Shown here: in pieces, positions 28,285 to 36,263 of the stretch | Position numbering within the stretch: the stretch's first letter is position 1 | Layout of the letters: each line of letters begins with the position of its first letter | NCBI GenBank assembly: GCA_023384135.1 | Contig: JAHDXS010000002.1 | Span: 186,001 to 250,000, forward strand | Length of the DNA stretch: 64,000 bases | Direction: 5' to 3' | Origin: Alphaproteobacteria bacterium | GTDB lineage: Bacteria; Pseudomonadota; Alphaproteobacteria; Micavibrionales; Micavibrionaceae | The notes under the pieces: generated by a model | What the model was told of the DNA's origin: nothing | Seen by the model: only the letters and a program-made list of their open reading frames with translations | Databases searched by the model: none | Made by a program: the position numbers and the translations under genes

Positions 28285-28524
28285 TTAATCGCCGGATTTT
28301 TCCTTGATGAACTTCACGGCATCACCGACGGTCTGGATATCCTTACCAGCGTCATCAGGAATTTCGATGCTGAATTCCTCTTCAAAAGCCATGACAAGCT
28401 CAACCGTGTCCAGCGAGTCTGCGCCCAGATCGTCAATAAAGCTGGCGCCTTCGACAACTTTGCTCTCATCGACACCCAGATGCTCAACAACGATCTTCTT
28501 CACGCGATCGGCAATATCACTCAT
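28285..28524 (-). CDS. acpP: Acyl carrier protein
   Basis: A 79-aa acidic carrier of growing acyl chains. The 4'-phosphopantetheine serine lies in '[19 protein letters not shown]'. I choose the second of two ATGs (28524, 'MSDIADRV') because AGGGA then lies 6 nt upstream; the first would add Met-Lys. The upstream fabG/fabD usually found beside acpP are absent here; instead there is the divergent ArsR gene. Confidence 0.97.
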   Translation of the reverse strand: MSDIADRVKKIVVEHLGVDESKVVEGASFIDDLGADSLDTVELVMAFEEEFSIEIPDDAGKDIQTVGDAVKFIKEKSGD

Positions 28525-28717
28525 CTTCATTCCCTATGCTTTAGTTTGAAACAAAACTCTTATAAACAACGACGCCGGACATTTCCAGCCTCATTTGCGA
28601 ACCGCAAAGCATTAGCACAAGACCGCGAACCCGAGAAGTCAAAAACAGGTCATCCGCGAGTCCTGTGGATAAATTCCGTGTCACGGCAAGAGTCACGCCA
28701 GCGTCAAAAAGCTTATA

Positions 28718-28737
28718 AATTAAGTATTGACTTAATT
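28718..28737. promoter_or_regulatory. Perfect dyad operator for the ArsR-type regulator
   Basis: AATTAAGT-attg-ACTTAATT, 8-bp arms with a 4-bp centre, overlapping the -35 element of the promoter in front of the ArsR gene. Autorepression is the simplest reading; inferred from position and symmetry. Confidence 0.6.
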
Positions 28738-28755
28738 AAGCATACACTTTAATAT
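28727..28755 (+). promoter_or_regulatory. Sigma-70-type promoter of the ArsR/SRPBCC cluster
   Basis: TTGACT (28727-28732), 17-bp spacer, TAATAT (28750-28755). The expected transcription start falls at about 28762, the A of the ATG, so the ArsR mRNA may be leaderless; no Shine-Dalgarno is present. Confidence 0.6.
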
Positions 28756-28761
28756 AAAGAC

Positions 28762-29097
28762 ATGGATAAGTTTTCCGCCCTCGCCGACCCGACGCGCCGC
28801 CGCATCATGGAGATGCTGGCCGCGAATCGCGCCCTGTCGGCATCGGACATCAGCCGGCACTTTGACTCCACCCCCTCCGCCATATCCCAGCATCTTAAAG
28901 TCTTGCGCGAAGCCGAACTGGTGCAGATGGAAAAGAAGGCGCAGCAGCGCATTTACTCGATCAACATGGCGGAGATTGAAGAAATGGAACAATGGCTGGC
29001 CCGTATGCGGAGCTTCTGGAACGCCCGCTTCGACGCGCTTGAGGCTCTGCTCAAGGCCGACGACGAGAAAAATAAAGCCCGGAATAAAAAAACCTGA
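28762..29097 (+). CDS. ArsR-family HTH transcriptional regulator
   Basis: A 111-aa winged-helix repressor. 'FSALADPTRRRIMEMLA' and recognition helix 'TPSAISQHLKVLREAELVQMEKKAQQRIYSIN' are classic for the ArsR subgroup that accompanies SRPBCC proteins. It lacks the Cys metal-binding motif ELCVCD, so metals are unlikely ligands. First gene of a plus-strand run with two SRPBCC genes, a DUF1428 gene and a third SRPBCC gene. The dyad over its promoter suggests autoregulation. Confidence 0.92.
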   Translation: MDKFSALADPTRRRIMEMLAANRALSASDISRHFDSTPSAISQHLKVLREAELVQMEKKAQQRIYSINMAEIEEMEQWLARMRSFWNARFDALEALLKADDEKNKARNKKT

Positions 29098-29124
29098 ACA
29101 AAAAACGAAAAGGACTCTAGAGCC

Positions 29125-29709
29125 ATGACCAAAACGGCGAAAACCAAACCTGTAAAAGACGAAGAGGCCTTTGGCGTCGTCATCGCCCCGGGAACAATCC
29201 GGTTCACGCGCCTCCTCCCCGGCCCGGTCGAGCGCGTATGGGAATACCTGACAAACCCCGAAAAGACCGCCCTCTGGATGGGCACGGGTAAATTCGACCT
29301 GCGCGTCGGCGGCCTGTGCGAATGGCATTGCGACTATGCCTTCAACCTTGAACCCGAACTCCGCAAACGTCATAACGGCGTCGTTCCGGTCGTCTATTGC
29401 CGGATTCTCGAACTCGATCCCCCGCGCCTCCTGAAAATGACATGGGATTACTCCGATTGCGCCAACACCTCGAAGGACGGATCGAACAGCGTCATTACCT
29501 ATGAACTGACCCCGGAGGGTTCAGATGTGATCTTCGTCCTGACCCACACCGGAATGCCGAACAACAACGATACCCGCGCCGCGCTCGCGGGCTGGCACGT
29601 CCATTTCGATGTGCTACATGCCAAACTGAACGGCGCAGCGCCCGCCCCGTTCCTGCAGGCGCACGAGGCCCTTGAAATCGAATACAAGAAAAGAGTCAAA
29701 GGAGACTAG
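29125..29709 (+). CDS. SRPBCC (AHSA1-type) protein 1
   Basis: A 194-aa START-like ligand-binding fold: 'IRFTRLLPGPVERVWEYLTNPEKTALWMGTGKFDLRVGGLCEW', then 'VVYCRILELDPPRLLKMTWDYSD' and 'ALAGWHVHFDVLHAKL', the usual AHSA1 order. Begins 27 nt after the ArsR gene and ends 4 nt before the next start. Proteins paired with such ArsR regulators probably bind small hydrophobic ligands; the ligand is unknown. Confidence 0.9.
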   Translation: MTKTAKTKPVKDEEAFGVVIAPGTIRFTRLLPGPVERVWEYLTNPEKTALWMGTGKFDLRVGGLCEWHCDYAFNLEPELRKRHNGVVPVVYCRILELDPPRLLKMTWDYSDCANTSKDGSNSVITYELTPEGSDVIFVLTHTGMPNNNDTRAALAGWHVHFDVLHAKLNGAAPAPFLQAHEALEIEYKKRVKGD

Positions 29710-29713
29710 GACC

Positions 29714-30211
29714 ATGACCATCGACAGCGATTTCGTATTCTTCCTCGACCGGACGCTCGACGCGCCCCTCGTAAAGGTCTGGGACGCATGGACAAAGGCC
29801 GAACAGCTTCAAAAATGGTTCGGGCCGAAGGGCTGCCCCATCTCAACCCACACCCTCGATTTCCGGGTCGGCGGCCTTTACCATTACTGCATGGACTTGC
29901 CTAACGGTGACAAAATGTGGGGCAAATGGGTGTTCAAGGAGATCGTCCCGCAGCAAACCCTACTCTTTATTTCCTCCTTCTCCGATGAAACAGGGGGAAT
30001 CACCCGCCACCCGATGGCGCCCGGCTGGCCGCTGGAGATGATCTCAAAAATCACCTTTACCGAAGAAAACGGCAAAACCACAATTTCGATGCAAGGCGGC
30101 GCGTATAACGCCACCGAAGCCGAACGCCAGGCCTACGCCGACGGGCGCGAAAGCATGCGCAAAGGCTGGGGCGGCACCTTCGAGCAGCTTGAAGCCTTTC
30201 TGGCAAAATAA
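29714..30211 (+). CDS. SRPBCC (AHSA1-type) protein 2
   Basis: A 165-aa paralogue: 'LDRTLDAPLVKVWDAWTKAEQLQKWFGPKGCP', 'LDFRVGGLYHYCMDLPNGDKMWGKWVFKEI' and a closing 'GWGGTFEQLEAFLAK'. I use ATG 29714, preceded by AAAGGAG, rather than an in-frame ATG inside the previous gene. Third gene of the ArsR-led cluster. Confidence 0.92.
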   Translation: MTIDSDFVFFLDRTLDAPLVKVWDAWTKAEQLQKWFGPKGCPISTHTLDFRVGGLYHYCMDLPNGDKMWGKWVFKEIVPQQTLLFISSFSDETGGITRHPMAPGWPLEMISKITFTEENGKTTISMQGGAYNATEAERQAYADGRESMRKGWGGTFEQLEAFLAK

Positions 30212-30250
30212 TGATACGTTATGAATCTAAAATATTAAGGAGAAAAAACC

Positions 30251-30613
30251 ATGACCTACGTTGACGGATTCGTCGTACCGGTCCCAAAGGACAAAATTAA
30301 TGAATATAAGGATCTGGCGGCCAAGGCGGGCAAGATCTGGATGGAGCACGGCGCACTCGCCTATAAGGAATGCGTGGGCGAGGATATGGACGATAAAGGC
30401 TTCTGCGCCACCTTCCCCAATGCCTTCGCAACCAAACCCGAAGAAACGGTCGTCTTCGCCTACATCGTCTATAAATCCCGCGAGCACCGCGACGAGGTCA
30501 ACAAAAAGGTCATGGAAGACCCGCGCATGAACGAGGCCTGCGCACCCGACGCCATGCCCTTCGATTGCAAGCGCATGGCCTATGGCGGCTTCAAGGCGCT
30601 CGTCGATTTATAA
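30251..30613 (+). CDS. DUF1428 family protein
   Basis: A 120-aa protein matching the DUF1428 (dimeric alpha/beta barrel) pattern: 'YVDGFVVPVPKDKINEYKDLA', 'GALAYKECVGED', 'VVFAYIVYKSREHRDEVNKKVMEDPRM' and 'PFDCKRMAYGGFKAL'. AAGGAG upstream of the ATG. Members are often encoded with SRPBCC/ArsR genes; function unknown. Confidence 0.92.
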   Translation: MTYVDGFVVPVPKDKINEYKDLAAKAGKIWMEHGALAYKECVGEDMDDKGFCATFPNAFATKPEETVVFAYIVYKSREHRDEVNKKVMEDPRMNEACAPDAMPFDCKRMAYGGFKALVDL

Positions 30614-30665
30614 ATAGCAATTTCTATTATCTTAATTGTTTTGTTCTGTTTGCTGTTGCGACAAG

Positions 30666-30731
30666 ATGGTTGGCTCGCAATTCGAAGACGGATTCAAAAA
30701 TCTCGACGAGGTCCTTAAAAAGGCGGCATGA
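30666..30731 (+). pseudogene. 21-codon remnant or coupling ORF before SRPBCC protein 3
   Basis: ATG at 30666 opens 'MVGSQFEDGFKNLDEVLKKAA' and stops at 30731, overlapping the next start (ATGA). The end resembles the closing helix of SRPBCC-like proteins ('GxFxxLDEVLxK'), so it may be the tail of a deleted gene. A translational coupling role is also possible. AT-rich flanks and no upstream coding match support loss rather than a real short protein. Confidence 0.4.
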
Positions 30732-31207
30732 CGAAATCGAAAGACAGCTCACAAATCAAACCAGTGCTTATAATCGAACGCTTCTTCGAAGCGCCGCCAG
30801 AGCGGGTCTTCGAGGCGTGGACCGACCCGGATGAGCTGGTGCAGTGGTGCAAACCCTTCGGCTTCACCGTGCCTCATAACGAGGGCACGATCGAGGAAGG
30901 CGGCGCATACCGCTCCTGCCTGCGCTCCCCGGAAGGCGTGGATTACTGGCTGCGCGGCGTATACAAAATCATCGACCGCCCCCGCAAACTGGTTTTCACC
31001 CATGTCTGGGATGACGTGAACGGCCAGCCCGGCACCGAAACGCTCGTCACAGTGACATTCGAAGATCAAGGCGGCGGAACCAAAATGACCTTCATGCAGG
31101 AAGGCTTCAACTCAATTGAATCCCGCGATGGCCACGAAGGCGGTTGGAGCGAAGCCTTTGAAAATCTCATCGAGCATCTTTTTTCAATGGGCATAGGGCA
31201 GATTTAA
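30728..31207 (+). CDS. SRPBCC (AHSA1-type) protein 3
   Basis: A 159-aa member: 'IIERFFEAPPERVFEAWTDPDELVQWCKPFGFTVP', 'EGGAYRSCLRSPEGVDYWLRGVYKIIDRPRKLVFTHVWDD' and 'GGWSEAFENLIEHLF'. The start overlaps the stop of the 21-codon remnant. Last SRPBCC gene of the cluster; an MFS exporter follows 45 nt later. Confidence 0.92.
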   Translation: MTKSKDSSQIKPVLIIERFFEAPPERVFEAWTDPDELVQWCKPFGFTVPHNEGTIEEGGAYRSCLRSPEGVDYWLRGVYKIIDRPRKLVFTHVWDDVNGQPGTETLVTVTFEDQGGGTKMTFMQEGFNSIESRDGHEGGWSEAFENLIEHLFSMGIGQI

Positions 31208-31252
31208 CGCTAGAACATAAAATCCCTGAAACCCCTGACCCCGGCGCAACAG

Positions 31253-32434
31253 ATGAGAGAATTCGTCATTCTCATGGCCTTCCTGACGTCGATCACGGCC
31301 CTCTCCGTGGATTCGCTGCTGCCCGCCATGCCCCAGATCGGCGCAGATTTAAACGTCACGCGCCAAAACGACGTGCAATGGGTCATCGGCATCTTTTTCG
31401 CCGGCATGATGTTCGGATATCTTCTCTACGGCCAGCTCGCCGACGCGCTGGGCCGCAAACCCTCTTTGGCCGTGGGCCTGTGCATCTTCATTATCGGCTG
31501 CGTCATGTCATGGACCGCAACCTCGCTCGGCATGCTTCTGCTGGGCCGCTTCGTGCAGGGCATCGGCGCCGCCGGGCCGCGCATCACGACGATGGCCGTC
31601 ATCCGCGACAAATATAAGGGCCGCGAGATGGCCAGCGTTATGTCCGTGGTGATGGGAATCTTCATCCTCGTCCCCGTCATCGCCCCCGCCCTAGGGCAGG
31701 TCGTGATGGCCCTCTCGGGCTGGCGCGAGATCTTTTTGCTCTACATCGCGGTCGCCCTGATCGGGATGCTTTGGACGCACGCGCGGCTGGAGGAGACCCT
31801 TGCGCCGGGAATGCGACGTGCCCTGAACTTCAAAATCTTCCTAGCGGGCTTCCGCGAATCCGCCGCCACGCCCGTCACGTTGGGCTATGCGGTAGCCAGC
31901 GGGATCGTTTTCGGCGCAATCATCGCTTACCTCAATACAATCCAGCCGATCCTTCACGACATCTACAAGGTCGGCGATCTCTTCTCCCTTTATTTCGGGA
32001 TGCTCGCAGGGGCCATCGGCCTCGCCTTCTTCTCCAACTCGATGCTGGTGGGGAGGCTCGGCATGCGACTCCTCACGGCCCGCTCCCTGACTACGATGGC
32101 CGGAATGTCGGCCCTCTTTATGATCCTGATCCTATCAAACATGACCATTCCGCTCTGGCTCTTTCTGCTTTTCGGCGGCGGATGCTTCTTCTGCCTCGGC
32201 CTGATGTTCGGAAATATGGGCGCGTTGGCGATGGAACCGATGGGCCACATCGCGGGCGCGGCCTCCGCCTTCGTCAGCTTCGTATCGACCGGAATCGCCA
32301 TCGCTGTGGGCGGCGTGATCGGCCAGCTTTACGACGGCACGCTGCTCCCCCTCACCGCCGGATATCTGACCCTGTCCATCGCCGCGATTCTGGTGCAAAA
32401 CCGCACGGAAAAAACCCGGGCGCCCGCCGCGTAA
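31253..32434 (+). CDS. MFS transporter, Bcr/CflA drug-efflux type
   Basis: A 393-aa, 12-helix major facilitator. 'DSLLPAMPQIGADLNVTRQNDVQWVIGIFFAGMMFGYLLYGQLADALGRKPSLAVG' contains the DHA1 motif A, and 'RFVQGIGAAGPRITTMAVIRDKYKGREMASVMS' matches the TM4-5 motif of Bcr/CflA exporters. Downstream of the SRPBCC cluster on the same strand, so it could export the compound sensed by that cluster (inference). Confidence 0.92.
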   Translation: MREFVILMAFLTSITALSVDSLLPAMPQIGADLNVTRQNDVQWVIGIFFAGMMFGYLLYGQLADALGRKPSLAVGLCIFIIGCVMSWTATSLGMLLLGRFVQGIGAAGPRITTMAVIRDKYKGREMASVMSVVMGIFILVPVIAPALGQVVMALSGWREIFLLYIAVALIGMLWTHARLEETLAPGMRRALNFKIFLAGFRESAATPVTLGYAVASGIVFGAIIAYLNTIQPILHDIYKVGDLFSLYFGMLAGAIGLAFFSNSMLVGRLGMRLLTARSLTTMAGMSALFMILILSNMTIPLWLFLLFGGGCFFCLGLMFGNMGALAMEPMGHIAGAASAFVSFVSTGIAIAVGGVIGQLYDGTLLPLTAGYLTLSIAAILVQNRTEKTRAPAA

Positions 32435-32494
32435 AAAACGCCACGGCCCGAATCGTAAGGCCGCAGCGTACATATGTTCAGCATTCGGAAAAAA

Positions 32495-33235
32495 TCAGGC
32501 CGCCTTGGCCGGGTCCATGCTGGCGGCGACGGAAGCCTCAAGGTCGCGGTAATTCTTCGACCACACCTCGAACATCCCGCGCCCGCCGGCATCGGGAAAA
32601 ATATCCGGCTCCCCGGCCTCAAGCCCCTTGATGATCGCCTTGGCGGTCTCCTCCGGGCTGGTCTTCTCCATATGGATATCCCGCGCCATGTCCGTGTCGA
32701 TGGGGCCGGGGTTGATAGTGTGCACCGCGATCCCCTTGGCGGTCAGTTCCATCCGCGCCCCTTGCGTGATCGAAAACAGCGCCGCTTTCGACGCGCAATA
32801 CCCGCCGATGAACGGGAAATTCACGAACGAAGCGATGGAGCACACATTGGCGATCGCCGCGTTCTTGTTCTTCTCCAGAACCGGAAGGAACGCCCGCATG
32901 GCCGCCACCGTCCCGAAATAATTGGTCTTCATGTCCCGCTCAAGATCCGCGAACGGCCCGGTCAGGGGCGTGACATTCGAAAGAACCCCGGCATTGTTGA
33001 TCAGGATTTGCGTGTCATAGGCCAGCTTCGCCGCCGCCTCAAGCTGCGCGGTGTCGTTAATGTCCAGCGCAACCCGAACCACGCGCGGGTCTTTGAAATC
33101 GGGAATTTTCTTGATATCGCGGGCCGAGGCATAAATCTTCTTCGCGCCGTGATCGAGCAGCGCCTGAACCAGCGCCTTGCCGATCCCCCGGTTCGCGCCG
33201 GTCACGAAGAGTATGCGGTCTTTAATGGGGGTCAT
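32495..33235 (-). CDS. Short-chain dehydrogenase/reductase
   Basis: A 246-aa classical SDR: NAD(P)-binding 'TGANRGIGKALV', 'LINNAGVLSNV' and active-site 'YCASKAALFSIT' with Ser upstream ('NVCSIASFVNF'). ATG 33235 chosen for AAGGAG 8 nt upstream; an ATG seven codons earlier is in frame. Substrate unknown. It converges with the MFS gene across a short GC-rich dyad. Confidence 0.92.
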   Translation of the reverse strand: MTPIKDRILFVTGANRGIGKALVQALLDHGAKKIYASARDIKKIPDFKDPRVVRVALDINDTAQLEAAAKLAYDTQILINNAGVLSNVTPLTGPFADLERDMKTNYFGTVAAMRAFLPVLEKNKNAAIANVCSIASFVNFPFIGGYCASKAALFSITQGARMELTAKGIAVHTINPGPIDTDMARDIHMEKTSPEETAKAIIKGLEAGEPDIFPDAGGRGMFEVWSKNYRDLEASVAASMDPAKAA

Positions 33236-33328
33236 AATCGATTCTCCTTGTGTCATAAGCGAGTCACCCTATCACACTCCCGGCTCTGAGATCACTCTGC
33301 TTTCTTGGGCGGCGGCTCCGCCTCCTTT

Positions 33329-33355
33329 CCCTCTCCCCTCCTGAAGGGGAGAGGG
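33329..33355. repeat. Palindromic CCCTCTCCCCT/AGGGGAGAGGG element
   Basis: Perfect 11-bp arms with a 5-nt loop between two minus-strand genes, purine/pyrimidine asymmetric, followed by a second GGGAGAGGGG. Looks like a dispersed intergenic palindrome of the kind repeated across many genomes; only one copy is seen here. A terminator role is possible. Confidence 0.55.
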
Positions 33356-33371
33356 ATCAAGGGAGAGGGGT

Positions 33372-33896
33372 TCAACGAGGGTTCACAGCCCGCTCAGATT
33401 CCATCTTCTCCGCCTCCGCCCGCGCCCACGCAAGGATTTCGTCTTTATCCGGGGGATACTTATCCGTCATGTAAGGATGAAACGCCCCCTCCTTGATCGC
33501 CTTAAGTAAAATCACGGCGGTGATCCCCTCCGTAGACTGATAAGGCAGGGTCTGGAACCACGTATTCGTATGCTCGCTGACCGCTGAACCGGCATAATTC
33601 GGGCTGTCTGCGATACTGAGTAAATAGGGAATATCTGAATGCGCAGGCCAGCCTTTGACCTCATCGGGAACAGCGATCACCGTAGCCCGCTTCATCAGCG
33701 CAACATACTCTTCGGCGCTCATACTCTCGAATTGGTGAACTCTTAATGAGCCTCCATAAATAACCTGCGGAGAAGAAAGCCAATAGCAAAAACCAATGAA
33801 AGCAAGAAAGGCCGCAATAAAATAAAAGATGTGCAACGACTCTTCAAATTCCAGCATATGCCGGAACAGATTTTGATCTTGCTCGTCCTTCCCCAT
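33372..33896 (-). CDS. Hypothetical membrane-anchored protein
   Basis: A 174-aa protein with one transmembrane helix near the N-terminus ('IFYFIAAFLAFIGFCYWL') and a soluble remainder with 'YVALMKRATVIAVPDEVKG' and 'STEGITAVILLKAIKEGAF'. The ATG overlaps the TGA of the upstream ALDH7 gene (TGATG), so the two are translationally coupled. Not recognised; the coupling suggests a role with the dehydrogenase or simple co-expression. Confidence 0.75.
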   Translation of the reverse strand: MGKDEQDQNLFRHMLEFEESLHIFYFIAAFLAFIGFCYWLSSPQVIYGGSLRVHQFESMSAEEYVALMKRATVIAVPDEVKGWPAHSDIPYLLSIADSPNYAGSAVSEHTNTWFQTLPYQSTEGITAVILLKAIKEGAFHPYMTDKYPPDKDEILAWARAEAEKMESERAVNPR

Positions 33897-35404
33897 CACT
33901 CCACCTTAAACGCGATCCCCTGCGCCAGCGGCAGCGTGTCGGAATAATTCACCGTCGAGGTCACGCGCCGCATATAGGCCTTCCACGAATCCGAGCCGCT
34001 CTCACGCCCGCCGCCCGTCTCCTTCTCGCCGCCGAACGCGCCGCCGATCTCCGCCCCGCTCGTGCCGATATTCACGTTCGCGATACCGCAATCGCTGCCT
34101 GTCTCGCTCGTGAACAGCTCCGCCTCGCGCAGATCGTTGGTAAAGATCGCCGAAGACAAGCCCTGCGGCACCGCGTTGTGCCGCGCGATGGCCTCCGCAA
34201 GGTCCGTATAGGAAAACACATAGAGAATCGGCGCGAACGTCTCCTCATGCACGTTGTCCGCCTTGCCTTTCATCTCGACCAGCGCCGGGTGGGCGTAATA
34301 CGCGCCGGGATATTTCTTCGCCAGAGCGCGGCCACCGCCCGTCACCACCCCGCCATTCTTCTTCGCGGTTTTAAGCGCCTTCTCCATCGAATCAAACGCC
34401 GCCTTGTCGATCAGCGGCCCGACCAGCGTCCCCGCCTCCAGCGGGTTCCCGACCGGAAGCTTGCCGTAAGCCTTCTTCAAGCGCCCCACGAATTTCGCAT
34501 AGATAGAGTTGTGCACGAATATCCGCCGCGTAGTGGTACAGCGCTGCCCCGCCGTGCCCACGGCCCCGAACACGATGCCCTGAAACGCGAGATCAAGATC
34601 GGCTGAGGGCGCGACGATGATCGCGTTATTCCCGCCCAGCTCCAGAATGCTGCGCCCGAATCGCTGCGCCACGCGCGGGCCGACGATCCGCCCCATCGCG
34701 CAGCTGCCCGTCGCGCTGATGACCGGAACGCGTTTATCATCCACCAGAACCGTGCCGACCGCCTTGTCCCCGATCAGAAGTTGCGAGAGCCCTTCGGGCG
34801 CGTCGGTGCCGAACCGCTTGCACGCCTCAAGGAACAGCTTCTGGCAGGCCAGCGCCGAAACAGGCGTCTTTTCCGAGGGCTTCCAGATCACACTGTCCCC
34901 GCACACGAACGCCAGTGCGGCGTTCCACGCCCACACCGCGACCGGGAAGTTGAACGCGCTGATGACCCCCACCGGGCCGATCGGGTGCCAGATCTCCCGC
35001 ATCTTGTGCGCGGGCCGTTCCGAGGTAATGGTCAGCCCGTAAAGCTGGCGGCTCAGCCCCACCGCGAAGTCGCAGATGTCGATCATCTCCTGCACCTCGC
35101 CCAGCCCCTCCTGATAAATCTTCCCGCACTCAAGACTGACCAGCTTGCCCAGCGCCTCCTTGTTCTCGCGCAAAATCTCCCCGTAAAGCCGCACCAGCTC
35201 GCCCCGCCGTGGCGCGGGCACGCTGCGCCACGCCTCGAACGCCTTGACGGCATGCGCGATAATCTTATCCGCCTCCTTCGCGCTGTGCGTTTTCACCGCC
35301 GCGATCTGCACCCCGTCGATGGGCGAAAACACCTCAAGATCGCCGCCGCTCAATATCTTTTTATCCAGTCCGAGCGCGGAGAAAATTTGCTGCGGTTGAG
35401 TCAT
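33896..35404 (-). CDS. amaB: ALDH7-type aldehyde dehydrogenase (aminoadipate-semialdehyde / piperideine-6-carboxylate)
   Basis: A 502-aa NAD-dependent aldehyde dehydrogenase. Catalytic Cys in 'GTAGQRCTTTRRIF', general-base Glu in 'ILELGGNNAIIV', cofactor region 'FNFPVAVWAWNAALAFVCGDSVIWKPSEKTP'. 'GSDSWKAYMRRVTSTVNYS' near the C-terminus and 'NIGTSGAEIGGAFGGEKETGGGRESGSD' are characteristic of the ALDH7 (antiquitin/AmaB) clade of lysine catabolism. Other lysine genes are not in the window, so the pathway assignment is by family. Confidence 0.88.
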   Translation of the reverse strand: MTQPQQIFSALGLDKKILSGGDLEVFSPIDGVQIAAVKTHSAKEADKIIAHAVKAFEAWRSVPAPRRGELVRLYGEILRENKEALGKLVSLECGKIYQEGLGEVQEMIDICDFAVGLSRQLYGLTITSERPAHKMREIWHPIGPVGVISAFNFPVAVWAWNAALAFVCGDSVIWKPSEKTPVSALACQKLFLEACKRFGTDAPEGLSQLLIGDKAVGTVLVDDKRVPVISATGSCAMGRIVGPRVAQRFGRSILELGGNNAIIVAPSADLDLAFQGIVFGAVGTAGQRCTTTRRIFVHNSIYAKFVGRLKKAYGKLPVGNPLEAGTLVGPLIDKAAFDSMEKALKTAKKNGGVVTGGGRALAKKYPGAYYAHPALVEMKGKADNVHEETFAPILYVFSYTDLAEAIARHNAVPQGLSSAIFTNDLREAELFTSETGSDCGIANVNIGTSGAEIGGAFGGEKETGGGRESGSDSWKAYMRRVTSTVNYSDTLPLAQGIAFKVE

Positions 35405-35679
35405 CGGTATCCCCCAAAATCAAAGCGTGAATCAAAGCTCAAAAATGATGGAATCACTCTACCATGAGCCTCGCGCAGCGCGAAGATGCAAACACGTAAC
35501 CTCCTGTTAGAAAGCCGATTTTTAAGGTTATTTAAACGTCTCTAGAAAAAAGGGGACGACGTCTCTCGATTCAAGAAAAAGTCAAATAAATTATCTTTCT
35601 TTAAAAAGAAATCGTTCTTGCCCTTTTTTTAAAGTTGGATAGAGAATATTTGAATGTGCAACGCAAAACAGGAGCGTAT

Positions 35680-36198
35680 ATGTTAATGGTTAAGGGCTAC
35701 ACGGGATCCGACTCTTTCGGGGGCACGGGTCTCTTCGCGGGCGAGACGATCCGTAAGGGAACGCTCATCTGGCAATACAGCCCGACCGTAACGCGCTTCG
35801 TGTCTGTGGAGCAGTATTTCGCCCTGAAAGGCGATGAACTCGAACGGGTCAGACGCTACTCCGTCCCCATGGCCGCCCTGGAAGAACGACCTCCCGTGAT
35901 CGGCCTCCTCGTCTCCGAGGATATAAGCCGCCACGCAAACCACAGCGATACCCCTAACACCGCCCCGATTATCGGGCTTTTTGATGCCTCCATCGATCCG
36001 GCCCTCCAACCCGAATACGCCCTCCGCGATATCAAAAAAGGCGAGGAAATCACCTGCAACTACGCCCAGTGGGACCCTCTGAACATCCTTCACGGCCTCG
36101 GCGTGATCTCCGGCAAGACCTTCTTGATCCAGCAGGCCCCCATCGCCATCATCGCGCAGGACAACCTCCCCCAGACCCGCACCTACGCCACCACCTGA
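35680..36198 (+). CDS. SET-domain protein
   Basis: A 172-aa SET-fold protein: 'GGTGLFAGETIRKGTLIWQY' at the N-terminus, 'RHANHSDTPNT' (the NHxxxPN SAM/knot motif) and 'YALRDIKKGEEITCNYAQWD' at the C-terminus. I chose ATG 35680 (AGGAG 5 nt upstream) over a TTG 15 codons earlier. By family it may be a protein-lysine methyltransferase; bacterial members are rarely characterised and the substrate is unknown. It precedes the ABC-F gene by 65 bp. Confidence 0.88.
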   Translation: MLMVKGYTGSDSFGGTGLFAGETIRKGTLIWQYSPTVTRFVSVEQYFALKGDELERVRRYSVPMAALEERPPVIGLLVSEDISRHANHSDTPNTAPIIGLFDASIDPALQPEYALRDIKKGEEITCNYAQWDPLNILHGLGVISGKTFLIQQAPIAIIAQDNLPQTRTYATT

Positions 36199-36263
36199 CC
36201 CGGCGCAACCGGGCCGCCAGATAAGCTTTGCAGGACGCGGCGCATCCTGCTAAAACCCCCCGC

